19,874 bases of DNA, from NCBI GenBank assembly GCA_017459315.1, contig JAFUDD010000488.1, positions 1 to 19,874 on the forward strand. Reading direction: 5' to 3'. A program made the position numbers and the translations under genes. This DNA comes from Clostridia bacterium. Lineage in GTDB: Bacteria; Bacillota_A; Clostridia; Christensenellales; CAG-138. Shown one piece after another: positions 1-8,427 of this stretch (its first letter is position 1; the number at the start of each line of letters is the position of its first letter). The notes beneath the pieces were generated by a model, which searched no databases, was not told where the DNA came from, and saw nothing but the letters and a program-made list of their open reading frames with translations.

Positions 1-1356
1 ACCTATCAGCGCATGGGTGATTGTCGGATGTTTTCCTCCGTGCCGGGAAAGAATAAAATCGAGGAGATCAACTTTCGACAGGTCGGCCACGTCTACGACA
101 ATCTGCTGTCCGCGGGCGTGCGTCCGTTCGTCGAGCTTTCCTTCATGCCCTCCGCGCTGGCAAGCGGGAAGAAGCTGGGGCTTGCCTATGACCCCAACAT
201 CACCATGCCGAAGTCCCTCGACGCGTGGAGCGATTACATCCGTCGCCTGATCCGCTTCCTTCTGGCCCGCTACGGCGCCGAGGAGGTGGAGAACTGGTAC
301 TTCGAGGTCTGGAACGAGCCGGATCTTTCCTGCTTCTTTGCCGGAACGCAAAAGGATTATTGCAAACTATACGAGGCAACGGCAAGGGCGATCAAGAGCG
401 TGGACGAGCATCTCCGCGTCGGCGGCCCCTCCACCAGCGCCTGCAAGTGGATTCCGGCGTTTCTGGATTTCTGCGAGAGGAACAAGGTTCCCTGTGATTT
501 CGTCTCAACGCACCATTACCCCGGCGACGCCTTCGGCAACTTTATCAATCTCGCAAATGTCAAGCACATGTTTTCATCGGCAATGCGCGCGGTGAAGAAT
601 CACATCGATCTCAGCGACGCCATGACGGATATGTTCTTCCTGCCGGAAGACGCCAAACGCTGGGACAAGGGAACGCTGGCCAGCATGGACAAGGCGGCCA
701 AGGCGCAGTGTAAGGATAAGCCGCTGTTTATTACCGAGTGGAATTCCATGGCGGTGTTCGGCTCGCCGGTGCACGATGAAAAGTATTCCGCGGCCTTTGC
801 GGTCAAATCCTGCCTCGATCTCGACAATACGCTCGGCGCGTACATGTTCTGGTGCTGCTCCGATCTCTTCGAGGAGCAGTTCATGCTGCCGAAGCCGTTC
901 GTCGGCTCCTTCGGGATCGTCTCCAATGACGGCATCCCCAAACCCAACTTCTGGGGCTTTAAGATGCTTTCTATGCTCTATCCGCAGCGGCTTTCGCTGC
1001 CGCAAACCGATAAAGTGGACGTGGGCGCTTTTACCGACGGGACGAACGTGCAGGTTCTGCTGACGTCGCAAAGCGGGGACTATTACGAACACAAAGCGTA
1101 TACGGTCAGCCTGTCCTTCGATTTTGCCGCAAGCGATGTCACCGTGCAGCGCATCGACGACGAGCATTGCAACCCGAAGCGTTTATGGCAGCAGATGGGC
1201 AGTCCGGATAATCTGACCCGCGCGGAGGTCGAAACGATCAAGGCGCAGTCGCGGCTTGCCGCAAAGCCGCTGCCGTTTGCCGTGGACGAAGGCCGAACCG
1301 CGCTTTCAATCACGCTTCGGACAAACGATGTTGCGCTGATCACCGTCAAAGCATAA
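1..1356 (+). CDS. GH39 beta-xylosidase-like glycoside hydrolase, 5' end outside window
   Basis: The frame is open from the first base, so the N-terminus lies upstream; the ATG at 13 is internal. About 451 residues are present against roughly 500 for the family, so perhaps 50 or more are missing. Two family landmarks are visible: the acid/base glutamate in VWNEPD (codon 316-318) and the nucleophile glutamate in FITEWNS (codon 736-738), separated by 140 residues within a TIM-barrel-like sequence. The last 110 residues resemble the beta-sandwich domain usual in GH39. No signal peptide can be judged. GH39 enzymes release xylose from the non-reducing ends of xylo-oligosaccharides; some act on other sugars, so the substrate is inferred. 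It is the first visible gene of a glycosidase operon, 10 bp before the GH43 start. Confidence 0.88.
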   Translation, partial: TYQRMGDCRMFSSVPGKNKIEEINFRQVGHVYDNLLSAGVRPFVELSFMPSALASGKKLGLAYDPNITMPKSLDAWSDYIRRLIRFLLARYGAEEVENWYFEVWNEPDLSCFFAGTQKDYCKLYEATARAIKSVDEHLRVGGPSTSACKWIPAFLDFCERNKVPCDFVSTHHYPGDAFGNFINLANVKHMFSSAMRAVKNHIDLSDAMTDMFFLPEDAKRWDKGTLASMDKAAKAQCKDKPLFITEWNSMAVFGSPVHDEKYSAAFAVKSCLDLDNTLGAYMFWCCSDLFEEQFMLPKPFVGSFGIVSNDGIPKPNFWGFKMLSMLYPQRLSLPQTDKVDVGAFTDGTNVQVLLTSQSGDYYEHKAYTVSLSFDFAASDVTVQRIDDEHCNPKRLWQQMGSPDNLTRAEVETIKAQSRLAAKPLPFAVDEGRTALSITLRTNDVALITVKA

Positions 1357-1361
1357 AGGAG
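1357..1361 (+). promoter_or_regulatory. Ribosome binding site of the GH43 gene (original start at 1367)
   Basis: AGGAG sits 5 bp before the ATG at 1367. This position, together with the family-like residues encoded from 1367, shows that the GH43 gene was built to start here and not at the GTG at 1421, which has no comparable site upstream. Confidence 0.7.
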
Positions 1362-1366
1362 CCGCC

Positions 1367-2779
1367 ATGCCGCATCCGTTTTTGCCCTGAACCGAATATG
1401 TACCCGACGGCGAACCGCATGTGTTCGGGGATCGGGTCTATCTTTACGGGAGCCACGACGCGCCGAATTCCACCCGTTTTTGCGTGAGCGACTATACGGT
1501 CTGGTCGGCCCCGGTGGACGATCTTTCCGACTGGACATGCCACGGCGTCACCTATCGAAAGGAGCAGGATCCGCGTTCGAAGCCCGGAAAGCCCGTCGAT
1601 TTCTATGCGCCGGACTGCGCGCAGGGGCCGGACGGCAGGTATTATCTCTATTATTTTGCCGCCGGTCCGAATACCAAGCCCTTCGGGCCGCTGAGCGTCG
1701 CCGTCGCCGACAGACCGGAGGGGCCGTTCGAGTATTACGGCGATATCCGCTATCCCAACGGAAGCCCGGTTTTGAAATATCTCACCAACGATCCCGCTGT
1801 TTTGAACGACAACGGGCGCATTTGGCTTTACTACGGCTGGGGCTTGGGGCAGGATTTTCGGTCGAAGCTCTTTTCGCCGCTTTTGAACTATGTGCAGCAT
1901 AAGCTGTTTTCGCGCCCGGTCGCGGAAATCAAGACGACAAAACCGAGCATCCTCTCTTGCGCCTGCGTGGAATTGGAGCCGGACATGCGGACGGTGAAAT
2001 CGGAGCCGAAGGCGGTGCTGGACAGCAAGACCACGGCGGATCCGTCGAGCGCGCTGTACCGCCACGCCTTTTACGAGGCGGCAAGCATCCGCAGATTCGG
2101 GGATCTCTATTATCTGCTCTATTCCTCCGGCGAGAACAACGAGCTCGCCTATGCGACCTCACGCTTTCCCGACCGGGGCTTCACCTTTCGCGGCGTGGTT
2201 ATTTCCAACAGCGATTTAGGATACCTCGGCAACACAAAGCCGAAGAACAATGCCGGTACGATCCACGGCGGCATCGAGAACATCGGCGGCAAATACTATG
2301 TGTTCTATCACCGCTGCACCAACAACACCGACTTTTCCCGTCAGGCGTGCGCGGAGCCTATCGAGATCGCTCCGGACGGCACGATCCGGCAGGTCGAGGT
2401 CACAACCCAAGGGCTGCAGGGTGCGCCGCTTCCCGGCGTCGGCGCCTATCCCGCGGCGATTTGCTGCAACCTCATCACGACAAAGCCGATTCGTCTCGGC
2501 ATAGGCCGGCAGCAGACCATGCCGCGGATCACGGAAAAAGACGGCATCACGCTCCTTGCCGACTGCACCGCCGGCACAAAGGCGGTCTATCGGTATTTTG
2601 ATCTTTCCGGCACGCGCGGCATACGGGTGGACAGCCGCGGGGACGCCGAAATCGCCGTCAACGGCCGCCGACTTGATGCGGCGGGCTTTGCGCCGCTGTC
2701 GGGCGGGGCCAGGGAGACATTGACCGTTGAAGTGCTTTCGGGCAAGACGGATATTCTTTCGTTCACATTCACAGCATAA
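1367..2779 (+). pseudogene. GH43 beta-xylosidase/arabinofuranosidase with in-frame TGA at codon 8
   Basis: The natural start is the ATG at 1367. It encodes MPHPFLP, then TGA (1388-1390), then TEYVPDGEPHVFGDRVYLYGSHD, the typical N-terminal blade of GH43. The stop therefore falls inside conserved sequence. After it the frame is open to TAA at 2779. Expected catalytic residues are present: the base Asp in YVPDGEP, the pKa-tuning Asp in NDPAVL and the acid Glu in YEAASIRR. The last 85 residues form a beta-rich tail like a CBM6-type domain. The only near alternative start is GTG at 1421, which would lose the catalytic-base Asp. The enzyme family removes xylose or arabinose from xylan fragments. 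Either the gene is inactivated by one point mutation, or the TGA is read through, or it is an assembly error. The family call is firm; inactivity is inferred. Confidence 0.85.
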
Positions 2780-2788
2780 GGAGGGCGC

Positions 2789-4099
2789 ATGAGCACATTT
2801 CCGAGCGATTTTCTTTGGGGCGCGGCTGCGGCTTCGGCGCAGATCGAAGGCGCATGGAACGAAGGCGGCAGAACGCCGAGCATTTGGGACGTTGCCTCGA
2901 AAAAGCAGATCAAGCGCGGCGAAACCTGCCATACCGCCTGCGACCACTACCACCGTTGGCGGGAGGATGTGGCGCTGATGAAGGAGATCGGGCTGAAAAG
3001 CTACCGCTTTTCCATCAGCTGGTCCCGCGTGATCCCGGAGGAGGGCAGGGTAAACCCGGAGGGACTGAAATTCTACTCCGAGCTTGTGGATGCGCTGCTT
3101 GCGGCAGGCATTGAGCCGCTTGTCACGATCTATCATTGGGACATGCCCCTGTGGGTTTACAAAAAAGGCGGCTGGCGCAGCGAACGCATCGTGCCGCTGT
3201 TTCGGGACTTTACGAAGGTCATCGTAGACGCGCTTTCCGATAGGGTTCGCTGGTGGATGACCATGAACGAGCCGGGCTGCTTTATTATGAACGGCTATCT
3301 GCAGGGCGTTCATGCGCCCTTCAGGCGGAACTATACGGCGCTCTCGAAGCTCACCCGCAACTGTATGCTCGCCCACGCAGAAGCGGTCAAGGTGATCCGC
3401 CAACATGCAAAGAAGCCGCCCAAGGTAGGCGTGGCGTTTTCCAGCGGCGCGTGGGTACCGGCGCATGAAACGCCGGACGAAATCGAAGACGCCCGAAAAA
3501 AGACCGTGGAAACCGACAACGGATTGATGGCAAATCGTTGGTGGATGGACCCGATGCTGCTGGGAAAGCCCGTAAGGGCCTACGGCATTTTCGCCACCCA
3601 TGAAAAAGACATGGCAGCCGTCTGTCAGCCGTTGGACTTTGTGGGGCTCAATATCTACACTTCTTTTAACTATGCCGAATGGGGCGGCGGCAAAAAGCCC
3701 GATCCGGGCATGGCAAAGAACAGCCTCGGCTGGGTCATTGACGGGCGGGTGATGTATTGGAACGTGAGGTTCGTTTACGAACGTTACAAGCTGCCCATCC
3801 TGATCACGGAGAACGGCCTTGCCGCAAACGATTTCGTTTCTTTGGACGGGAAGGTTCACGATCCGCAGCGCGCAGACTTTATTTGCCGCTACCTAAGGGG
3901 CTTAAAGCGTGCGGTCGATGAAGGGATCCCGGTACTGGGCTATCAGCATTGGTCCGTCATGGACAATTTCGAGTGGGCGGAGGGCTACGATCCCCGCTTC
4001 GGGCTCATCTATGTGGATTTTACGACGGGGAAACGGATCATCAAGGACAGCGCCCGGGCGTATCAGCGGATGATCGAAACAAACGGCGAAACCATATAA
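2789..4099 (+). CDS. GH1 beta-glucosidase
   Basis: A 436-residue protein, full length for GH1 (about 440-470). It starts at ATG 2789 with GGAGG at 2780-2784. The N-terminus (FLWGAAAASAQIEGAWNEGG) is the classic GH1 opening. The acid/base is Glu161 in TMNEP and the nucleophile Glu341 in LITENG; the tail has the sugar-binding pattern SVMDNFEWAEGYDPRFGL. No signal peptide is seen, so it should be cytoplasmic and hydrolyse imported cellobiose or similar beta-glucosides, releasing glucose. 6-Phospho-beta-glucosidase activity cannot be fully excluded from sequence. It is the last gene of the GH39-GH43-GH1 cassette, and the short spacing argues for one transcript. No clear terminator follows; the perfect 12-bp palindrome CCTGCCGGCAGG at 4151-4162 is the only nearby structure. 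Confidence 0.95.
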   Translation: MSTFPSDFLWGAAAASAQIEGAWNEGGRTPSIWDVASKKQIKRGETCHTACDHYHRWREDVALMKEIGLKSYRFSISWSRVIPEEGRVNPEGLKFYSELVDALLAAGIEPLVTIYHWDMPLWVYKKGGWRSERIVPLFRDFTKVIVDALSDRVRWWMTMNEPGCFIMNGYLQGVHAPFRRNYTALSKLTRNCMLAHAEAVKVIRQHAKKPPKVGVAFSSGAWVPAHETPDEIEDARKKTVETDNGLMANRWWMDPMLLGKPVRAYGIFATHEKDMAAVCQPLDFVGLNIYTSFNYAEWGGGKKPDPGMAKNSLGWVIDGRVMYWNVRFVYERYKLPILITENGLAANDFVSLDGKVHDPQRADFICRYLRGLKRAVDEGIPVLGYQHWSVMDNFEWAEGYDPRFGLIYVDFTTGKRIIKDSARAYQRMIETNGETI

Positions 4100-4270
4100 A
4101 GCATTCCATCAAAGAAAAGCATAGGCGTTTTGATAAGCTGAACGTGCTATCCTGCCGGCAGGGTACAGGAAAGGGGATTAAATATTTCTGCTGTTACGAA
4201 GCGAGGCAAACCGGTTTCGGCCGCTCTTTTCAACAGCCCGTTCCCTGCGTGCAAATCCTTACAAAATCGA

Positions 4271-4300
4271 GACAACTTTTTTCGGCGCTTGTGCTACAAT
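4271..4300 (+). promoter_or_regulatory. Promoter of the lipoprotein gene (extended -10)
   Basis: TGCTACAAT (4292-4300) is an extended -10 element. A weak -35, GACAAC at 4271-4276, lies 18 bp upstream. AAGGAG at 4315-4320 then leads to the ATG at 4330. The similar extended -10 elements before moaA, asnS and the recombinase support this reading. Confidence 0.6.
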
Positions 4301-4329
4301 AGCGGTATTGAAGCAAGGAGCCGAACCGG

Positions 4330-5793
4330 ATGAAACGAAGCCTTCTCATACTGTGTTGTCTAACACTGCTCGCGTGCGTGCCGACACCGGAAACGGAATA
4401 TGTCGTGAACAAGGGCGATGAAACGCTTACGCAAAAGTTAGCGGCATCACCGTTGCCGGTCGTGACGGCCTCCGTTGAAATGGAAGGACAAATGTCGGAA
4501 TCGGACACGATGGAAGCCGCGCAGACAGCTGCACCGCGTTCGGCATTTCCCCCGCGATGGGATGAGGAAACGCTGCTGTCAAGCGGATGCACACTTTCGG
4601 TACACACCGATCTCGAAACCAAGTCTGACGACGTCTATCCGGTGTATCGCACACGCACCGTCGAGATGGATGTGCAAACCGGCGTCGAAATCCTGTCCGC
4701 ATTACTGCCTCCGCCGATCTCGGTGGAGGAAAATACAACGACTAAGCGCGGATGGACCGAGCAGTTCAAGCAGTATTTAGCCGAGGTGGAAGCGCAGCAA
4801 GCCTATATTGCAGGCGGGCGTACCGAGACGGATCACGACGATGCCCTTTGGTCGGACGAGGAAATCGACAATAGATGCCAATGGTACATGGAGCAGATCG
4901 CTGCCGCGCCGGACGCGAACCGCCGGGAGGAGGTTTCGGACTATACGGGACTGACGATGAACAGCCAAAACATCTACCGGCTTGCAAACGGCGAACGCGT
5001 TTTGACGCGACTGCATGGCAACGGCTTTTCGCTTGTACGCGGGGCACTTGCCGAAAGCGTTTATTTGTACCCGGAATTTCTGTATGAACAGAGCCAAGAC
5101 CCGCTTCGTGCGGAGGAATTTAAGGATTATCCGACGTGGAAGCCCGTCACGCTCGCCTATAAGGACGCCGAAAGCGTCGCCCGCAAAACGCTTGATGCAC
5201 TTGGATTATCGGATTTCGTCCCCGTGGAAGCGGAGAAAGCCAATCTGTGCGATCAACGAAACGGCATTTTGGGCACGGCATTTGCTGCGGGATGGCGCTT
5301 CCAATGCCGCAGAGCAAACGGCGGCTATCCGTTGCTGCCCCAAACATGGGAATTTGACAGCATATTTCAATATGGCGAGGGCGACGAATGGGCGGTGAAC
5401 AAGCGAATCGAGGACGAAGTCGTTTCCCTGTTCATTGATGAAAGCGGCGTGCGCCGGTTTACGTGGTCAAATCGAAAGACCGTCGTCGGAACGGAAAACG
5501 AAAATGTTGCGCTGCTGCCGTTCGATGTGGTGCAAATGCGCGTCCGAAACGCGTTCAGCGCGGGTATTCGCACTTTTCCGAACACGGACGCGCCGACGAT
5601 CGAGGTGTATCGCATGGCGCTTGTGACCAAGACGCTGCGCATCAAGGACAGCGACGACTGTTATGAGATGCCGTGCTGGTGCGTCTGCTATAGGATGCAA
5701 ACCGGGGAACAGCGCGAGCCCGGCAGCGCGCAAAGCTGCATCTATATCAATGCCGTGGACGGCTCCGTTGTGCATACGGTGATGGGGCGGTAG
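4330..5793 (+). CDS. Putative lipoprotein of unknown function, DUF6034-like
   Basis: A 487-residue protein. It begins with MKRS, a hydrophobic stretch and the lipobox LLAC with the lipidated Cys at position 16, so it should be anchored to the outer face of the membrane. The mature start (CVPTPETEYVVNKGDE) resembles clostridial lipoproteins grouped as DUF6034; that match is from memory of the family and is tentative. The body has no recognisable catalytic motif. The C-terminal part (VCYRMQTGE... YINAVDGSVVH) resembles PepSY or YpeB-like repeats, in which a strand ends in an INAxxGxVV pattern. The start is supported by AAGGAG at 4315-4320. It has its own promoter and stands between the glycosidases and a cell-wall hydrolase, so a cell-envelope role is plausible but unproven. 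Confidence 0.75.
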   Translation: MKRSLLILCCLTLLACVPTPETEYVVNKGDETLTQKLAASPLPVVTASVEMEGQMSESDTMEAAQTAAPRSAFPPRWDEETLLSSGCTLSVHTDLETKSDDVYPVYRTRTVEMDVQTGVEILSALLPPPISVEENTTTKRGWTEQFKQYLAEVEAQQAYIAGGRTETDHDDALWSDEEIDNRCQWYMEQIAAAPDANRREEVSDYTGLTMNSQNIYRLANGERVLTRLHGNGFSLVRGALAESVYLYPEFLYEQSQDPLRAEEFKDYPTWKPVTLAYKDAESVARKTLDALGLSDFVPVEAEKANLCDQRNGILGTAFAAGWRFQCRRANGGYPLLPQTWEFDSIFQYGEGDEWAVNKRIEDEVVSLFIDESGVRRFTWSNRKTVVGTENENVALLPFDVVQMRVRNAFSAGIRTFPNTDAPTIEVYRMALVTKTLRIKDSDDCYEMPCWCVCYRMQTGEQREPGSAQSCIYINAVDGSVVHTVMGR

Positions 5794-5857
5794 GCGCGGC
5801 AGAGGGCTGAAAATGCGTCCAAAAAGCAAATTTTGCATGAACGGATGCCAAAAGCCC

Positions 5858-5886
5858 TTGCGGACGCGCGGATTCGGTCGTACACT
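5858..5886 (+). promoter_or_regulatory. Promoter of the NlpC/P60 gene, possibly leaderless
   Basis: TTGCGG (5858-5863), a 17-bp spacer and TACACT (5881-5886). The ATG at 5893 lies about 7 bp downstream of the -10, where transcription would be expected to begin. No Shine-Dalgarno sequence precedes that ATG, so the message may be leaderless. A TTG at 5833 in the same frame is an alternative start that also lacks a good ribosome site. Confidence 0.45.
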
Positions 5887-5892
5887 GAACGC

Positions 5893-7331
5893 ATGGAACA
5901 GAGAAAGACGATAGATTTATCCGAACTGATCGACTTATCCGATATGGAGCCTGCGACCCCGACGCCGGACGCCGCTGTGCCGGACGACGCCGCGCAGCCG
6001 AGCCCTGCCGCGCCCGAACCGCAAAAGGCGGACTTTTTGGCAAAGGCGCTTGCGGCGGGCAAGGCTTTTTTGACGTGGCTTTGGGGCAAGCTGAAGGCGT
6101 TTGCCGCATGGCTTTGGGCGAAGCTGAAGGCGCGGTGGGCGTGGTTTAAGGTGCAGCCGCCGGAACGGAAACGGCTGGCCTTGGCGGGCGCGGCGGCGTG
6201 CCTTGCCATCGTGCTCGGCCTTACGGCGGTGGTGATCGCGCTTTCGACCAACGCGCGGCAGGCGGCGGCAGCGGCGGTCATGGAAGCCGAGCCGAAGCCG
6301 GCGGCGGTGCAGCGCACCGTCCTGCCCGAAAACGCGGACGAGCTCGGCCCGACCGAGGATTGGGAAGACTTTGCCGCGGCGGACACGGAGCCGCTTTATA
6401 CCGCCCTGAAAAAGCATGACACGAGCGACGAGGTCACCGTTCTGCAGGAGCGGCTGATCGCGCTCGGCTATCTCGAAATCGACGAGCCGACCGATTATTA
6501 CGGCAGCGCGACCGAATACGCGGTGAAGCTGTTTCAGCGACAGCACGACCTGGAGCAGGACGGCGTCGCGGGGGATCAGACGCTGACGCTGCTGTATTCC
6601 GACGAGGCGCAAAAGTATACACTCAAGGAGGGCGCCGAGGGACGCGACGTAAAGATGCTGCAGGAGCAGCTGGTCGATCTCGGCTACCTTTCGTCGAAGC
6701 AGGTGGACAGCGTTTACGGCGAGGTCACGCAGGCCGCAGTCGTGGCGTTTCAAAAGCGCAACAGCCTGACCGCCGACGGCAAGCGGGAGAAAAGACGCTC
6801 GAAAAGCTGTACAGCGACGACGCCAAGGTGTCGAGCGAGCTTGCCGCCAAGCAGAAGGCCGAAAAGGAAGCCGCCGAAAAGAAGGCCAAGGAGGAAGCCT
6901 CCAAGGCCAAGGCGCAGCAAAAGGCCGAGGACGCGGCAAAGGCCAAGAGCACGAAGATCAACAAGTTTATTTCGGCGGCGCAGTCCAAGCTCGGCTGTGA
7001 ATACATCCTCGGCGACCGCGGCCCGGACACGTTCGACTGCTCCGGCTTTGTATGGTATTGCTTAAAGCAGGCGGGCGTCTCCACGACGCGGCTGAACGCA
7101 GCGGGCTATTCCAAAAAGTCCGACTGGAAGGAGATCAAGTCCTTCTCCGACGTGCAAAAGGGCGACATCCTGTTCTTCCGGAGCAACGACTCCGCGAAGG
7201 TCAGCCACACCGGCATCTACATCGGCAGCGGCATGATGATCGACGCTTCCTCCGGCAACGGCAAGGTCGTCAAGCGCGCGGTGTCGTCATACTGGAAAAA
7301 GAACTTCGTCAATGCCAGACGTCCTTGGTAA
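5893..7331 (+). pseudogene. Membrane-anchored peptidoglycan hydrolase (PG-binding x2 + NlpC/P60), frameshifted
   Basis: Joined across a frameshift near 6783 this gives about 479 residues. In order: an acidic Pro/Ala-rich cytoplasmic segment; a Trp/Lys-rich amphipathic region (about 60-90); one membrane helix (about 95-116); two peptidoglycan-binding repeats (about 173-300; VTVLQERLIALGY and VKMLQEQLVDLGY); a Lys/Ala/Glu-rich coiled linker; and an NlpC/P60 peptidase domain with Cys about 383 (FDCSGFVWYC) and His about 439 (VSHTGIYIG). Such enzymes cut stem peptides of peptidoglycan outside the membrane. The reading frame changes where AAGCGGGAG should read AAGGCGGGAG, so one G appears deleted; past that point the first frame encodes an Arg/Pro-rich shadow. 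It may be a real mutation, a sequencing error or, less likely, a -1 frameshift site. Family call firm; functionality doubtful. Confidence 0.85.
6076..6132 (+). repeat. Internal 33-bp tandem duplication encoding a WLWxKLKA repeat
   Basis: The 24-bp segments at 6076-6099 and 6109-6132 match at 22 of 24 positions and encode WLWGKLKA and WLWAKLKA, 11 residues apart. A third degenerate Trp-rich stretch (RWAWFK) follows. The segment sits on the cytoplasmic side just before the membrane helix and could form a membrane-hugging amphipathic helix. Confidence 0.7.
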
Positions 7332-7358
7332 CGCAAACCGCAGAGCGAAACAGTCAGC

Positions 7359-7398
7359 AAGAGGCAGGCGCAAAATGCGCTTTGCCTCTTTTCTTTTT
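7359..7398 (+). terminator. Rho-independent terminator after the NlpC/P60 gene
   Basis: Stem AAGAGGCA (7359-7366) pairs with TGCCTCTT (7383-7390), with an inner GCGC/GCGC stem, followed by the T-rich tract TTTTCTTTTT. It separates the cell-wall hydrolase from the molybdenum cofactor operon. Confidence 0.9.
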
Positions 7399-7408
7399 CG
7401 CGGTTCGG

Positions 7409-7417
7409 TGCTATACT
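7409..7417 (+). promoter_or_regulatory. Extended -10 promoter of the moa operon
   Basis: TGCTATACT (7409-7417) is an extended -10 element just after the terminator. No good -35 is visible at the right distance, which is common for extended -10 promoters. Transcription would start about 7424, giving a leader of about 57 nt that contains the hairpins described next. Confidence 0.55.
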
Positions 7418-7426
7418 GTCCATAGG

Positions 7427-7474
7427 GTTATTCATTTCGATGAATAACGTTATTCCCGATTTGTGATAACGGGA
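7427..7474 (+). promoter_or_regulatory. Leader hairpins before moaA
   Basis: GTTATTCAT (7427-7435), loop TTCG, ATGAATAAC (7440-7448) forms a perfect 9-bp stem with a UUCG tetraloop. Right after it CGTTAT (7448-7453) can pair with ATAACG (7466-7471), and alternatively TCCCG (7454-7458) can pair with CGGGA (7470-7474), covering part of the ribosome site GGGAGGG (7471-7477). This is a possible translational control site. It is much smaller than the known Moco riboswitch and does not look like it. Confidence 0.5.
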
Positions 7475-7480
7475 GGGCGT

Positions 7481-8425
7481 ATGCGCGATTCGTGCGGGCG
7501 GGAAATCCGATATTTGCGCATCTCCGTCACCGATCTGTGCAACTACCGCTGCCGGTACTGCATGGACGAGGACGGGGTTAAAAAGCGTGCCCATCGGGAT
7601 ATGCTTTCGTTCGAGGAGATCACGGAGATCACCACGGCGGCGGCGCGGCTCGGCATCGAAAAGGTGCGGCTGACCGGCGGCGAACCGCTTGTGCGGCGGG
7701 GATTGCCGGATCTTTGCCGGATGCTCAAGGCCGTTCCGGGGATGCAAGAGCTTGCGATCACGACCAACGGGAGCCTTTTGCCCGCGCTTGCGGACGCATT
7801 GAAGGCGGCGGGCGTGGATCGGCTGAACGTGAGCCTCGACACGCTGCACCCCGACCGCTTCGCTTCGATTACGCGATGCGGCACGCTTTCCGATGTACTG
7901 GCGGGGCTTGACGCCGCCGAAAAAGCGGGCTTTACCGGCACCAAGCTGAATACCGTGCTGCTCGGCGGCTTTAACGACGACGAGATTGCGGACTTTGCGG
8001 CGCTGACGCGTGACCGGGACCTTTCGGTGCGGTTTATCGAGCTGATGCCGATTGGCTTTGCGGCAAACGCCGGTGCGACATATCTGCCCGCAGACGCGGT
8101 GCTGAAGGCGGTTCCGGCTCTCGAACCGGTCGAAACGCGCGGCGTGGCGCGGGTGTACCGGGTGCCGGGCTATCGCGGCACGGTGGGGCTGATCACCCCG
8201 CTTTCGGAGAAGTTTTGCGCGTCGTGCGACCGCGTGCGGCTGACGGCGGACGGCAAGCTGAAGCCGTGTCTGCACAGCGCGGCGGAGATTCCCTTGCGGG
8301 GGCTTCACGGCGCGGCGCTGGAACAGGCGCTTTCGGACGCGATTTTTCATAAGCCGAAGGAGCATCATATCGACGCGGCGCATCGAAGCGAGTCGCCGCG
8401 CAGCATGTATGAGATCGGAGGATAA
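7481..8425 (+). CDS. moaA: GTP 3',8-cyclase MoaA (molybdenum cofactor step 1)
   Basis: Radical SAM enzyme of 314 residues that converts GTP to 3',8-cyclo-GTP, the first step of molybdopterin synthesis. The N-terminal 4Fe-4S motif is C20-x3-C24-x2-C27 (CNYRCRYC). The second cluster motif near the C-terminus is [18 protein letters not shown] (C-x2-C-x13-C). It ends in Gly-Gly (EIGG), the conserved tail needed for activity. ATG 7481 was chosen because GGGAGGG lies 3 bp upstream and the protein then opens with the family-typical [20 protein letters not shown]; a GTG at 7463 is unlikely. moaC follows 2 bp after the stop, so the two genes are translationally close. Confidence 0.97.
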   Translation: MRDSCGREIRYLRISVTDLCNYRCRYCMDEDGVKKRAHRDMLSFEEITEITTAAARLGIEKVRLTGGEPLVRRGLPDLCRMLKAVPGMQELAITTNGSLLPALADALKAAGVDRLNVSLDTLHPDRFASITRCGTLSDVLAGLDAAEKAGFTGTKLNTVLLGGFNDDEIADFAALTRDRDLSVRFIELMPIGFAANAGATYLPADAVLKAVPALEPVETRGVARVYRVPGYRGTVGLITPLSEKFCASCDRVRLTADGKLKPCLHSAAEIPLRGLHGAALEQALSDAIFHKPKEHHIDAAHRSESPRSMYEIGG

Positions 8426-8427
8426 GC

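Noticed and set aside
1388..1390. TGA recoded as Trp or Gly (alternative genetic code)
   Set aside because: At least five intact genes in the window stop at TGA, and Trp positions such as WNEP in GH39 and W in GH1 use TGG.
2216..3859. 547-codon minus-strand open frame
   Set aside because: It lies opposite the GH43 and GH1 genes, which have catalytic motifs and ribosome sites. Its sequence is Arg/His/Pro-rich, as expected for an antisense shadow in GC-rich DNA.
5935..6939. 334-codon minus-strand open frame over the NlpC/P60 gene
   Set aside because: Arg/Pro-rich shadow with no motif; the plus strand encodes clear domains here.
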